A stretch of 64,000 nucleotides of DNA from positions 62,001-126,000 of the forward strand of contig NZ_VJOO01000004.1 of assembly GCF_007556755.1 (NCBI RefSeq). The letters run 5' to 3'. The DNA comes from Tepidimonas fonticaldi (GTDB lineage Bacteria; Pseudomonadota; Gammaproteobacteria; Burkholderiales; Burkholderiaceae_C). The translations under genes were made by a program, and so were the position numbers. The notes under the pieces are model-generated. The model saw only the letters and a list, made by a program, of their open reading frames with translations, did not search any database and was not told the DNA's origin. Positions 45,001 to 53,018 of this stretch are shown here, piece after piece. Each line of letters starts with the position of its first letter. Position 1 is the stretch's first letter.

Positions 45001-45416
45001 CGCGGGCCGCGTTCGATGCCGTCCAGGTAGGCCTGCAACCGCGGCGTCAGCGGCGCGCGCGCCAGATACGGCGCGAGTTCCGCCGCCAGCTCTGGCGCGT
45101 AGGCAAAGGGGTAGTGCTCCGCCGACGGCTCCAGAAAAAAGTCGAACGGGTTGAACACCGCCATCTCGGCCACCAACTCGACGGTGACCTGAAATTCCCG
45201 CGTCGGTTGGGGAAACACCAGCCGCGCCTGGTAGTTGGCAAACGGGTCCTGCTGCCAGTTGATGAAGTGCGGCTCCGGCGCGACGCGCTGGGTGTAGGAC
45301 AGGATGCGCGTGCGGCTGTGCGGTGCCGGGCGCAGACGCACCACCTGCGGGCCCAGGCGGACGAGCCGGTCGTATCGATAATGGGTGACGTGGCGGAGCG
45401 CGACGTGGATGGCCAT
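42069..45416 (-). CDS. DUF2126 large transglutaminase-like protein
   Basis: 1115 residues from the ATG at 45416. N-terminal transglutaminase unit (1-300): [19 protein letters not shown] start, Cys in [17 protein letters not shown], His in [13 protein letters not shown], Asp in [19 protein letters not shown]. The remaining ~800 residues are DUF2126, with blocks such as [33 protein letters not shown] and [21 protein letters not shown]-like [16 protein letters not shown], suggesting a glutamine-synthetase/amidoligase-like catalytic fold. First gene of the minus-strand cluster; 40 bases before the ATP-grasp fusion. A frame extending to 45500 overlaps the comEC leader and is rejected. Confidence 0.9.
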   Translation of the reverse strand: [1115 protein letters not shown]

Positions 45417-45451
45417 GGTGCTCTGGCGAAGGGAAGAACAGGGAGGGGGAC

Positions 45452-48013
45452 ATGCCGATCGGGCATCGGGCGCATTCGAGGCCGCCCGCGATAGAACCAA
45501 GCAAAGATCGTGCCATGCTGGAGGGCGCGTGGGCCCAAGCGGGGGCGGCCGCCGTCCGCCGGGCCTGGGGGCCGGCCGGGCTGGGCTGGGTGCTGGGGAC
45601 GGCGTTGCAGCTCACGCAGGCGTCGCTCTGGCCGGTTTCGGGTTACGGGGCGCTGGCGCTGCTGGCGTTGATGGCGGGCGTCGGGCTGATGCGGGCGATG
45701 CGATACTGGCCCCGCAGCCGGTGGGGTTGGTTGCCGGTCGCGGCCGCGCTGGCCTTCGCCGCCACGGGCGGGCGGGCCGTCGGGTTTGCCGCGCAGGCGT
45801 TGCCGCCGGCTGCGGACGGTGCCCTCGTGCAGGCCGTCTGGCGGGTGACGGCCATGCCCGGCCGTGGCGTCCAGAGCGTGGCATTCGAGGCCCAGCTGCT
45901 GCAGGCCCGCACGCGCGACGGCCACGACCTGCCGATTCGGGGCACGATCCGACTGAGTTGGCGGCCGTTTGGTGCCGTGCGCGGCGAAGCCGCCATGCCG
46001 CGGGTGCTGCCTGGCGAGACGTGGCAGGGCAGCCTGCGCTTGCGCGCGCCGCGCGGGCTGGCCAATCCGCATGGCTTCGATGCCGAAGCCTGGCTGTGGC
46101 GCGAGGGCATCGTCGCCACGGGCAGCGTGTTGGAGGGCGGGCGGCACGAGGCTCCGCGCCGCCTTGCCGACGATCCCTGGCGCCACCCGGTGGAGCGGGC
46201 CCGCACGATGGTGCGCGATGCGATCGTGGAGCGGCTCCAGCCCGGACACGAGCCGGCGGCGGTCGGGTTGGTCGCGGCCTTGGTCACGGGCGACCAGGGG
46301 GCGATCCCTGCCGCGGAGTGGGCCGCGATCCGCGCCACGGGCGTGGCCCATTTGGTCTCCATCTCGGGCCTGCACGTGACGATGTTCGCGGTGATCGCCA
46401 CCGTGGCGGCGGGGCTCGTCTGGCGGGGCGTGGGGCGGCGCTGGCCCTCCGTGCTGTTGCGCTGGCCGGTGCCCGTGGCCGCGGGGGTGGGGGGCGTGGC
46501 ACTGGCCACGGCCTATGCCCTGTTCGCGGGCTGGGGCGTGCCCGCCCAGCGCACGGTGAGCATGCTCGCGCTGGTCGTGGCCCTGCGCTTGAGCGGGCGA
46601 CGCTGGCCGTGGGGCGCGACCTGGTTGGCCGCCATGGTGGTGGCGGTGGTGCTCGATCCCTGGGCCTTGTTGCAGCCGGGCTTTTGGCTGAGCTTCGTTG
46701 CCGTGGCGGTGCTGTTTGGCCAGGGCGGGGCGGCGTGGCAACCCACCGGTCTGGGGCAGCGCCTGCGCCATGCGGTCATGGGGCTGTTGCGGGTGCAGGC
46801 CGTCATCACCGTGGCGCTGGCGCCGCTGACGTTGTTGTTGTTTGGCCAGGTGTCCGTCATCGGCCTGCTGGCCAATCTGATCGCCATTCCCTGGGTGACA
46901 TGGGCCTTGACGCCGGTGGCGCTGGCGGGTGTCGCGGTGGCGCCCTTGTGGGACGCCGCCGCGTGGCTGGCCCAGGCGCTGCTGGCCGTCCTGCGCTGGC
47001 TGGCGGCGTGGCCCATGGCCGTGTGGGAGCGGCCGGCACCGCCCTTGCCGTTGGCCGTGGCCGCCTGCGCCGGGGCAGTGCTGCTGGTGTGGCGCGCCCC
47101 GTGGCGCTGGCGGGTGTGGGGGCTGTGGCTGCTGTGGCCCGTGTTGGCTTTCCGGCCCGCCACGCCGCCGCCGGGGGCGTTCGAGGTGCTGCTGCCCGAC
47201 GTGGGGCAGGGCAGTGCCGCCATCGTGCGCACCGCCCGCCACACCTTGGTGTTTGACAGCGGCCCGCCGATGGCGCGCAGCGATGCGGCCGAGCGCGTGC
47301 TGCTGCCGTGGCTGCGCGCCCTGGGCAGCGTGCCCGACGCGGTCGTCATCAGCCATGACGACAGCGACCACGCGGGTGGACTGGCGACGCTGGCCCAGGC
47401 CTTCCCCACCGCGACCTGGTGGGCGTCCTTCGACCCCGGGGCGCGGCATGCAGGCCGGGTGCACACGTGCGCCGCCGGCGTGTCGTGGGCGTGGGACGGT
47501 GTGTCTTTCGAATTTCTGCACCCGCCAGCGCCCGACTGGGTCCCGCCGCGACAGGGGGGCGACAACGCCCGCTCCTGCGTGCTGCGCATCGGTCAGGGCG
47601 AGCGCGCGGCCCTGCTGGTCGGGGATATCCGCCAGGAGGAGGAAGCGGCTCTGGTCGCGGCCGATCCGACACTGCGCACCGGTCTGTTGGTCGCGGCGCA
47701 CCACGGCAGCCGCACCTCCACGGGGGCCGTCTGGCTGGATGCGCTTCGCCCCCGCGCGGTGGTCATTCAGGCGGGTTGGCGCAACCGCTATGGCCATCCG
47801 CACCCGGCGGTCCTGCAGCGGCTGCAGGCGCGCGGCATTCCCTGGGCGGATACCCCGACCTGCGGGGCGGTCACCTGGCGCAGCGCAGAGCCAACCACCC
47901 TGGCTTGCGAACGGGCCCGAGCACCGCGCTATTGGCACGCCGTGCCACACGCGGGCGCCGCCGGCACCGAAAATCCCCGCGCCGATGCGGCGTCGGACGC
48001 CGGCGCGGATTGA
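45452..48013 (+). CDS. comEC: DNA internalisation protein ComEC/Rec2
   Basis: 853 residues. N-terminal helices and an OB-like DUF4131 segment, the Competence channel core (AIRATGVAHLVSISGLHVTMFAVI, then ~8 helices to about residue 560), and a C-terminal metallo-beta-lactamase domain with the altered zinc motif VVISHDDSDHAGGLATL and AAHHGSRTSTGAVWL. It forms the inner-membrane pore for single-stranded DNA during transformation and may degrade the other strand. AGGGAGGGGG directly precedes the ATG at 45452; an ATG at 45515 is an alternative. Its last 85 bases overlap the 3' end of the converging EAL-GGDEF gene. Confidence 0.94.
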   Translation: MPIGHRAHSRPPAIEPSKDRAMLEGAWAQAGAAAVRRAWGPAGLGWVLGTALQLTQASLWPVSGYGALALLALMAGVGLMRAMRYWPRSRWGWLPVAAALAFAATGGRAVGFAAQALPPAADGALVQAVWRVTAMPGRGVQSVAFEAQLLQARTRDGHDLPIRGTIRLSWRPFGAVRGEAAMPRVLPGETWQGSLRLRAPRGLANPHGFDAEAWLWREGIVATGSVLEGGRHEAPRRLADDPWRHPVERARTMVRDAIVERLQPGHEPAAVGLVAALVTGDQGAIPAAEWAAIRATGVAHLVSISGLHVTMFAVIATVAAGLVWRGVGRRWPSVLLRWPVPVAAGVGGVALATAYALFAGWGVPAQRTVSMLALVVALRLSGRRWPWGATWLAAMVVAVVLDPWALLQPGFWLSFVAVAVLFGQGGAAWQPTGLGQRLRHAVMGLLRVQAVITVALAPLTLLLFGQVSVIGLLANLIAIPWVTWALTPVALAGVAVAPLWDAAAWLAQALLAVLRWLAAWPMAVWERPAPPLPLAVAACAGAVLLVWRAPWRWRVWGLWLLWPVLAFRPATPPPGAFEVLLPDVGQGSAAIVRTARHTLVFDSGPPMARSDAAERVLLPWLRALGSVPDAVVISHDDSDHAGGLATLAQAFPTATWWASFDPGARHAGRVHTCAAGVSWAWDGVSFEFLHPPAPDWVPPRQGGDNARSCVLRIGQGERAALLVGDIRQEEEAALVAADPTLRTGLLVAAHHGSRTSTGAVWLDALRPRAVVIQAGWRNRYGHPHPAVLQRLQARGIPWADTPTCGAVTWRSAEPTTLACERARAPRYWHAVPHAGAAGTENPRADAASDAGAD

Positions 48014-49848
48014 CCGCCGGCCGGGGCGGTCTCCCGCTCCTCCGCGACCACATGGATGCCGCGCTCGGCCTGCTTGGCCAGGTGTTTGGCGGCCGCCGCC
48101 GCGCTGGCCACCTGCTCGGCATTGCGGTAGCGGCCGGGGGAGACGCGCACCACGCCGATGCTCACGGTCGTCAAGCCGTGAAAGCGCATCACCCCGTGCC
48201 GGTCCTCGGCCAGAATGCCACCGGCCTGCCGGGCCGCTGGGTCGTACAGATCGCGGGCCAGGCGGTTGAAGCGCTCCACGGCCGCCAGCAGGCGGGCGTG
48301 CCAGTCGGCGCTTTGCATCAGCAGCACGAAGTCGTCACCGCCGACGTGCCCGATGAAGTCCCGCCGCGGATCGCAAGCGCCTGTCAAGCAGCGGGCTTGC
48401 AGGCGGATCATCTCGTCGCCGCGCCAGTAGCCGTAGTGGTCGTTGAAGGCCTTGAAGTGGTTCAGATCCGCATAGCAGGCGGTGAAGGCCTCGCCGTGGT
48501 CCAGCAGCCGCTCGATGTGCAGGGTCAGCGGCACATTGCCGGGCAGGAAGGTCAGCGGGTTGGCGTGGCGGGCGGCCTCGATGCGCGCCTCGGTCACGCG
48601 GCGCACGAGCTGCTCGCCCGTGCCCAGACCCAGGTAGCGGCCGCCTTCGGTGATGATGAAGCCGTCGCGCAGATAGCGCTGATCGGGCGAGGTCAGCACC
48701 TGCGTGAGCTGCTCGATGGGGGTGTGCACATCCACGCACAGCGGGTCGGCGCTGGCGTGCAGCAGGCACGGACGCCGGCCATACAAATCCCGGAAGTAGC
48801 GCCGCATCGACAGCTCCTGCAGCGTGCGCCGGGCGATCAGGCCGACGGGGTAGCCGCCGGCCACCAGCGCCGCAGCCTCCAGCTCGGGGTGGTGGTGAAA
48901 CAGCTCCAGCGCGTCCTCGTGCGTGGCGTCGGCGGGCAGGGCCGGCGCATCGACCAGCAGGGTGTGGGCCGTCAGCCCGCGGTGGATGACGGGGCGGTCT
49001 TCCGGCAGCACGGCGATCTCGCGGCTGTCCAGCACCGCCAGCGCCGCCGCGGGCACGTCGGGCGTGGGCTCGGTGCGCGGATGCCCCAGCAGATAGCCCT
49101 GCACGAACGGGATTCCCAGATCGCGCAGCACCATCAGTTCATCCGCCTCTTCCACGCCTTCGGCGATCAGGCGCGAGCCAAAGGTGTCCGCCAGTTGCTG
49201 CAGTGCGCGCAGGGTCTTGAGCTTGTGGCCCTCCTGGTGCACCCGGCGCACGAAGTATTTGTCGATCTTGACGTATTCCGGGCGCAGCTCCGACCACAGC
49301 CGCAGACTGGAGCGCCCGTCGCCAAAATCGTCCAGCGCCAGCGCGGCGCCCGCGGCACGCCAGACCGACAGCGCCTCCTGCACCGCGGCCAGGTCGTGCA
49401 CCCGCTCATGCTCGGTCAGCTCCAGCACCACACCGGCCAGGTCCAGCCCCGCCGTCTGCAGCGGATCCGCCGCGCCCGGCCCCCCACCCACGCGCAGCGC
49501 ACCGTGCACCAGCGCCTGCGCGCTCAGGTTGACGAACAGTTGTCCGGGCCCGGGCCCGAGCGTGTCGTGGCGGCGCGCCAAGGCCGCGACCAGGCAGGCG
49601 TGTTCCAGCTCCAGCGTGCAGCCTTCGCGCCGGGCGGCCGCAAACAACGTATCCGGGGTGCGCCAGGCACAGCCGGCGGGTGTGCGCACCAGGGCCTCGT
49701 GTCCGACGACGCGGCGCGCCGCGGCGTCCACGATGGGTTGCAGGTGCATGTGCAGCGTGCCCGCGCGCAGTAGGGTGCGCACGCTGTGCGGGTCGGGTGG
49801 CGCCGAGGCGCCGGGCAGGGTCAGGATGGGCGTATCCATGGCGTTCAT
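47929..49848 (-). CDS. EAL-CBS-GGDEF cyclic-di-GMP signalling protein
   Basis: 639 residues. EAL domain (about 25-265): E51 in GHEALVR, LFVNLSA, LELTEHERV, LDDFGDGRSSL, VKIDKYF, AEGVEEADE and VQGYLLGH, all the catalytic and metal residues of a phosphodiesterase. A CBS-like pair (about 285-430) and a GGDEF domain follow (FTACYADLNHFKAFNDHYGYWRGDEMI), with the signature written GGDDF instead of GGDEF. No membrane segment, so cytoplasmic. It is most likely a c-di-GMP phosphodiesterase; cyclase activity is doubtful. A second in-frame ATG lies at 49839. Confidence 0.92.
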   Translation of the reverse strand: MNAMDTPILTLPGASAPPDPHSVRTLLRAGTLHMHLQPIVDAAARRVVGHEALVRTPAGCAWRTPDTLFAAARREGCTLELEHACLVAALARRHDTLGPGPGQLFVNLSAQALVHGALRVGGGPGAADPLQTAGLDLAGVVLELTEHERVHDLAAVQEALSVWRAAGAALALDDFGDGRSSLRLWSELRPEYVKIDKYFVRRVHQEGHKLKTLRALQQLADTFGSRLIAEGVEEADELMVLRDLGIPFVQGYLLGHPRTEPTPDVPAAALAVLDSREIAVLPEDRPVIHRGLTAHTLLVDAPALPADATHEDALELFHHHPELEAAALVAGGYPVGLIARRTLQELSMRRYFRDLYGRRPCLLHASADPLCVDVHTPIEQLTQVLTSPDQRYLRDGFIITEGGRYLGLGTGEQLVRRVTEARIEAARHANPLTFLPGNVPLTLHIERLLDHGEAFTACYADLNHFKAFNDHYGYWRGDEMIRLQARCLTGACDPRRDFIGHVGGDDFVLLMQSADWHARLLAAVERFNRLARDLYDPAARQAGGILAEDRHGVMRFHGLTTVSIGVVRVSPGRYRNAEQVASAAAAAKHLAKQAERGIHVVAEERETAPAGGQSAPASDAASARGFSVPAAPACGTACQ

Positions 49849-49888
49849 GGCAGAGCGCCACAGCGTACCGGCCGTCTGTGACCGCTTG

Positions 49889-49900
49889 GTGACACGTCAC
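49889..49900. promoter_or_regulatory. Short inverted repeat in the EAL/ATP-grasp divergent promoter
   Basis: GTGAC-AC-GTCAC in the 183-bp gap between the divergent c-di-GMP gene and the ATP-grasp gene. It could be an operator half-site pair, but it is short and may be chance. No strong promoter is visible in this gap. Confidence 0.25.
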
Positions 49901-50031
49901 GGTGGGCCGGCGCGCCGTTGCGTGGACCCTCACCCGGTGCGCCGGCTGGCCCGCGCCTTGCTACCATGGACTGCAGACCGCGGGGCGAGCGCCGGCTTCG
50001 TTCCGCGCCGCAAACGCCCAGGGACCCGACC

Positions 50032-51486
50032 ATGACCCCAGCCCCCCGCACCGGATACGACGAAATGACCGCCGCCGACGGCGGCGTGCGCCCCCACTAC
50101 GCCGCCTATGCCCGCTGGCTGGCCCAGCAACCGCCGGAGCGCATGGCCGCGCGCCGGGAGGAGGCGGAGATGATCTTTCGCCGCGTCGGCATCACCTTTG
50201 CCGTCTACGGCGACAAGGACGAGGACGGCGCGGGCACGGAGCGCTTGATCCCCTTCGATCTGATCCCCCGCGTGATCCCCGCGCACGAATGGCAGTTGTT
50301 GCAGCGCGGGCTGGTGCAGCGGGTGACGGCGCTCAACCGCTTCATCCACGACATCTACCACGGGCAGGAGATTCTGCGCGCCGGCGTCGTGCCGCGCGAG
50401 CAGGTGGAGCGCAATGCCCAGTTTCGCCCCGAAATGGTGGGCGTTGACGTGCCGATGGGCGTCTATGCCCACATTGCGGGCATCGATATCGTGCGTGCAC
50501 CCATACCGGGCGGCGCGGGCGAAGCCCAGTACTATGTGCTGGAGGACAACCTGCGTGTGCCCTCCGGGGTGAGCTACATGCTCGAGGACCGCAACATGAT
50601 GATGCGGCTGTTCCCCGAGCTGTTCCGCGACCACCGCGTCGCCCCGGTGGCGCACTACCCGGACCTGCTGCTGGAGACGCTGCGCGCCGTGGCCCCCAGC
50701 CACACGGCCGAGCCGACCGTCGTCGTCATGACGCCGGGCATCTACAACAGCGCGTATTTCGAGCACGCCTTCCTGGCCCAGCAGATGGGGGTGGAGCTGG
50801 TGGAGGGCCAGGACCTGTTCGTGCGCGACGGCTTCGTCTACATGCGCACCACGCGCGGTCCGCAGCGGGTGGATGTGATCTATCGCCGCATCGACGACGA
50901 TTTTCTGGATCCGCTGGCGTTTCGGCCCGACTCCACCCTGGGTTGCGCCGGGCTGCTGGACGCCTACCGCCGCGGCAACGTGACCCTGTGCAATGCGATC
51001 GGCACCGGTGTGGCCGACGACAAATCCCTCTACCCCTACGTGCCCAAGATGATCGAGTTCTACCTGGGGGAGTCGCCCATCCTCGCCAACGTGCCCACCT
51101 ACCTGGGGCGCGATCCGCAGGCCCTGGCCTACATCCTGGACCACCTGCCCGAGCTGGTCGTCAAGGAGGTGCACGGCGCCGGTGGCTACGGCATGCTGGT
51201 CGGCCCCGCGGCCACGGCGGCGGAGATCGAGCACTTCCGCGCGGCGCTGCGCGCCCGCCCCGACCACTACATCGCCCAGCCGACCCTCTCGCTGTCCACC
51301 TGCCCCACCTATGTCGAGCAGGGGATCGCGCCGCGGCACATCGACCTGCGCCCCTTCGTGCTGTCCGGCAAGACCGTGCAGATGGTGCCCGGGGGCCTGA
51401 CGCGCGTCGCGCTGCGCGAGGGGTCGCTGGTCGTCAACTCGTCGCAGGGCGGCGGTACCAAGGACACCTGGGTGCTGGAAGCCTGA
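50032..51486 (+). CDS. Circularly permuted type-2 ATP-grasp protein (DUF404/DUF407)
   Basis: 484 residues. Family blocks: ITFAVYGDKDEDGAGTERLIPFD, VGVDVPMGVYAHIAGIDIVR, YVLEDNLRVPSGVSYMLEDR (nucleotide/metal-binding region), MTPGIYNSAYFEHAFLAQQMG, DVIYRRIDDDFLDPLAF and VVKEVHGAGGYGMLVGP. It should form an amide/peptide bond with ATP, on an unknown peptide or small substrate. It pairs with the alpha-E gene 34 bases downstream, the split form of the fusion at 39425-42028. The ATG at 50032 lacks a strong Shine-Dalgarno but longer readings are low-complexity. Confidence 0.92.
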   Translation: MTPAPRTGYDEMTAADGGVRPHYAAYARWLAQQPPERMAARREEAEMIFRRVGITFAVYGDKDEDGAGTERLIPFDLIPRVIPAHEWQLLQRGLVQRVTALNRFIHDIYHGQEILRAGVVPREQVERNAQFRPEMVGVDVPMGVYAHIAGIDIVRAPIPGGAGEAQYYVLEDNLRVPSGVSYMLEDRNMMMRLFPELFRDHRVAPVAHYPDLLLETLRAVAPSHTAEPTVVVMTPGIYNSAYFEHAFLAQQMGVELVEGQDLFVRDGFVYMRTTRGPQRVDVIYRRIDDDFLDPLAFRPDSTLGCAGLLDAYRRGNVTLCNAIGTGVADDKSLYPYVPKMIEFYLGESPILANVPTYLGRDPQALAYILDHLPELVVKEVHGAGGYGMLVGPAATAAEIEHFRAALRARPDHYIAQPTLSLSTCPTYVEQGIAPRHIDLRPFVLSGKTVQMVPGGLTRVALREGSLVVNSSQGGGTKDTWVLEA

Positions 51487-51520
51487 CCCCAACCCTTGCC
51501 CGATTTTTCTGGAGGCCGAC

Positions 51521-52489
51521 ATGCTGTCCCGCACCGCCGATCACCTGTTCTGGATGGCGCGCTACACCGAACGCGCCGAAAACACCGCCCGCATGCTGGA
51601 CGTGCACTATCAAACCTCGCTGCTGCCGCAGTCCGACGCGGTGGCGCGGCAAGGCTGGGAGGGGCTGTTGCGCATCAGCGAGCTGATGCCCGCCTACCAA
51701 TACCAGTATGGCGAGATCAGCGCGCGCGACGTGCTGCACTTCATGGTGCGCGACGAGCACAACCCGTCGAGCATCTTCTCGTGCCTGCGCGCGGCGCGGG
51801 AAAACGCCCGTGCCGTGCGCGGCGTGCTCACCACCGAGATGTGGGAGACCCAAAACCAGACCTGGCTGGAACTGCAGCGCCTGTTGCGCGCCGGCGACTT
51901 CGAGCGCGATCCGGGGCATTTTTTCGAGTGGGTCAAGTTCCGTTCGCACGTCTCGCGCGGGGTGGCCTACGGCACCATGCTGCAGGACGAGGCCTTTCAC
52001 TTCCTGCGCATGGGCACGTTTTTGGAGCGGGCCGACAACACCGCGCGCATGTTGGACGTCAAGTTCCATGCCGCGGCGCCCGAGGTGGCCACACCCGCCG
52101 GCCCCCTGTCGGCCGCCGATCCGACGCTGGACTTCTACCACTGGAGCAGCATACTGCGCAGCGTCAGCGCCTTCGAGATCTACCGCAAGGTCTACCGCAG
52201 CGTGATCACGCCCGAGCGGGTGGCCGAGTTGCTCATCCTGCGCGGGGACATGCCGCGCAGCCTGACGGCCTGTCTGGACGAGGTGGTGCGCAACCTGGAG
52301 GCTGTGCGCAACGACCACTCGGCCGAGACCGAGCGCCACGCCGGCCGGCTGCGCGCCGAGTTGCGCTTCGCCCGCATCGACGAGATTCTGGCCAATGGCC
52401 TGCACGCCTTCCTGACGCAGTTTCTGGAGCGGGTCAACGCGCTGGGCACGCGCATCAGTCAGACCTTTTTGCTGCCCGTGTCGGCCTGA
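51521..52489 (+). CDS. Alpha-E domain protein
   Basis: 322 residues, predicted all alpha-helical. It begins MLSRTADHLFWMARYTERAENTARM, nearly the same block as the start of the alpha-E part of the fusion protein, and has the RGVAYGTMLQDEAFHFLRMG and TFLERADNTARMLDVKF pair typical of the family. Function unknown; always found next to ATP-grasp genes and presumed to bind or process the same substrate. Strong Shine-Dalgarno GGAGG 6 bases before the ATG. Its last 35 bases overlap the converging DUF1850 gene. Confidence 0.92.
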   Translation: MLSRTADHLFWMARYTERAENTARMLDVHYQTSLLPQSDAVARQGWEGLLRISELMPAYQYQYGEISARDVLHFMVRDEHNPSSIFSCLRAARENARAVRGVLTTEMWETQNQTWLELQRLLRAGDFERDPGHFFEWVKFRSHVSRGVAYGTMLQDEAFHFLRMGTFLERADNTARMLDVKFHAAAPEVATPAGPLSAADPTLDFYHWSSILRSVSAFEIYRKVYRSVITPERVAELLILRGDMPRSLTACLDEVVRNLEAVRNDHSAETERHAGRLRAELRFARIDEILANGLHAFLTQFLERVNALGTRISQTFLLPVSA

Positions 52490-53009
52490 CGCCCCCGCTC
52501 GCCGGGCCGTCGCCGGTCACCCGGCACGGGCGCAGCCGCACCGCGCCAGCGTCGGACGCGCTGGCGCCGGACGGGACTGGGCCGGCCCACTCGCGCAGCG
52601 GCCGGCACCGGCCGTCCAGGCACAGCGTGTAGTCGGCCGTGTAGGCCGAGTGCATCAGCCGCAGGGCGGGCAGGGCGACGGGGGGCGGCGACCATTCATA
52701 GCCGCCATCGCGCCACACGGCGTCCGGCGCCGGCTCCATCCCCGCGCCCGAACCCCGCACCCGGGCCCACAGCGGGCACAGGGCACCGTCCCGCGCGGGG
52801 GCACAACGCTGTCCGGTGTCGGTGGGGGCGAGCAGGGCGTAGGACTCCTCCCACCGCACGCGCTCGATGGAATGCGTCCACGCCAGCGTCAGGGTGCGCG
52901 CGGGCAGCACGACTTCGGCCCCCAGCGGCGGCCCCCCGTCCGTCGGTGGCAGGTCCGCGGCCGAGGCCGCCCACAGCAGACACAGCGCCCAGGCAGTGGG
53001 CCCGGCCAT
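52455..53009 (-). CDS. DUF1850 protein linked to the TRAP transporter
   Basis: 184 residues. The N-terminus (AWALCLLWAASAADLP) looks like a signal peptide. The DUF1850 core contains TLTLAWTHSIERVRWEESYAL and the C-terminal RLMHSAYTADYTLCLDGRCRPL, with several cysteines that could form disulfides outside the cytoplasm. DUF1850 genes occur beside TAXI-TRAP permeases, as here (9 bases after the permease stop), so it is probably a periplasmic or membrane-anchored accessory. The last ~30 residues are Gly/Ser/Arg-rich and overlap the alpha-E gene on the other strand. Confidence 0.82.
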   Translation of the reverse strand: MAGPTAWALCLLWAASAADLPPTDGGPPLGAEVVLPARTLTLAWTHSIERVRWEESYALLAPTDTGQRCAPARDGALCPLWARVRGSGAGMEPAPDAVWRDGGYEWSPPPVALPALRLMHSAYTADYTLCLDGRCRPLREWAGPVPSGASASDAGAVRLRPCRVTGDGPASGGVRPTRAAKRSD

Positions 53010-53018
53010 GGCCGCCGC

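Noticed and set aside
45047-47950. 967-codon ORF antisense to comEC
   Set aside because: Composition typical of a complementary-strand shadow and no recognisable motif.
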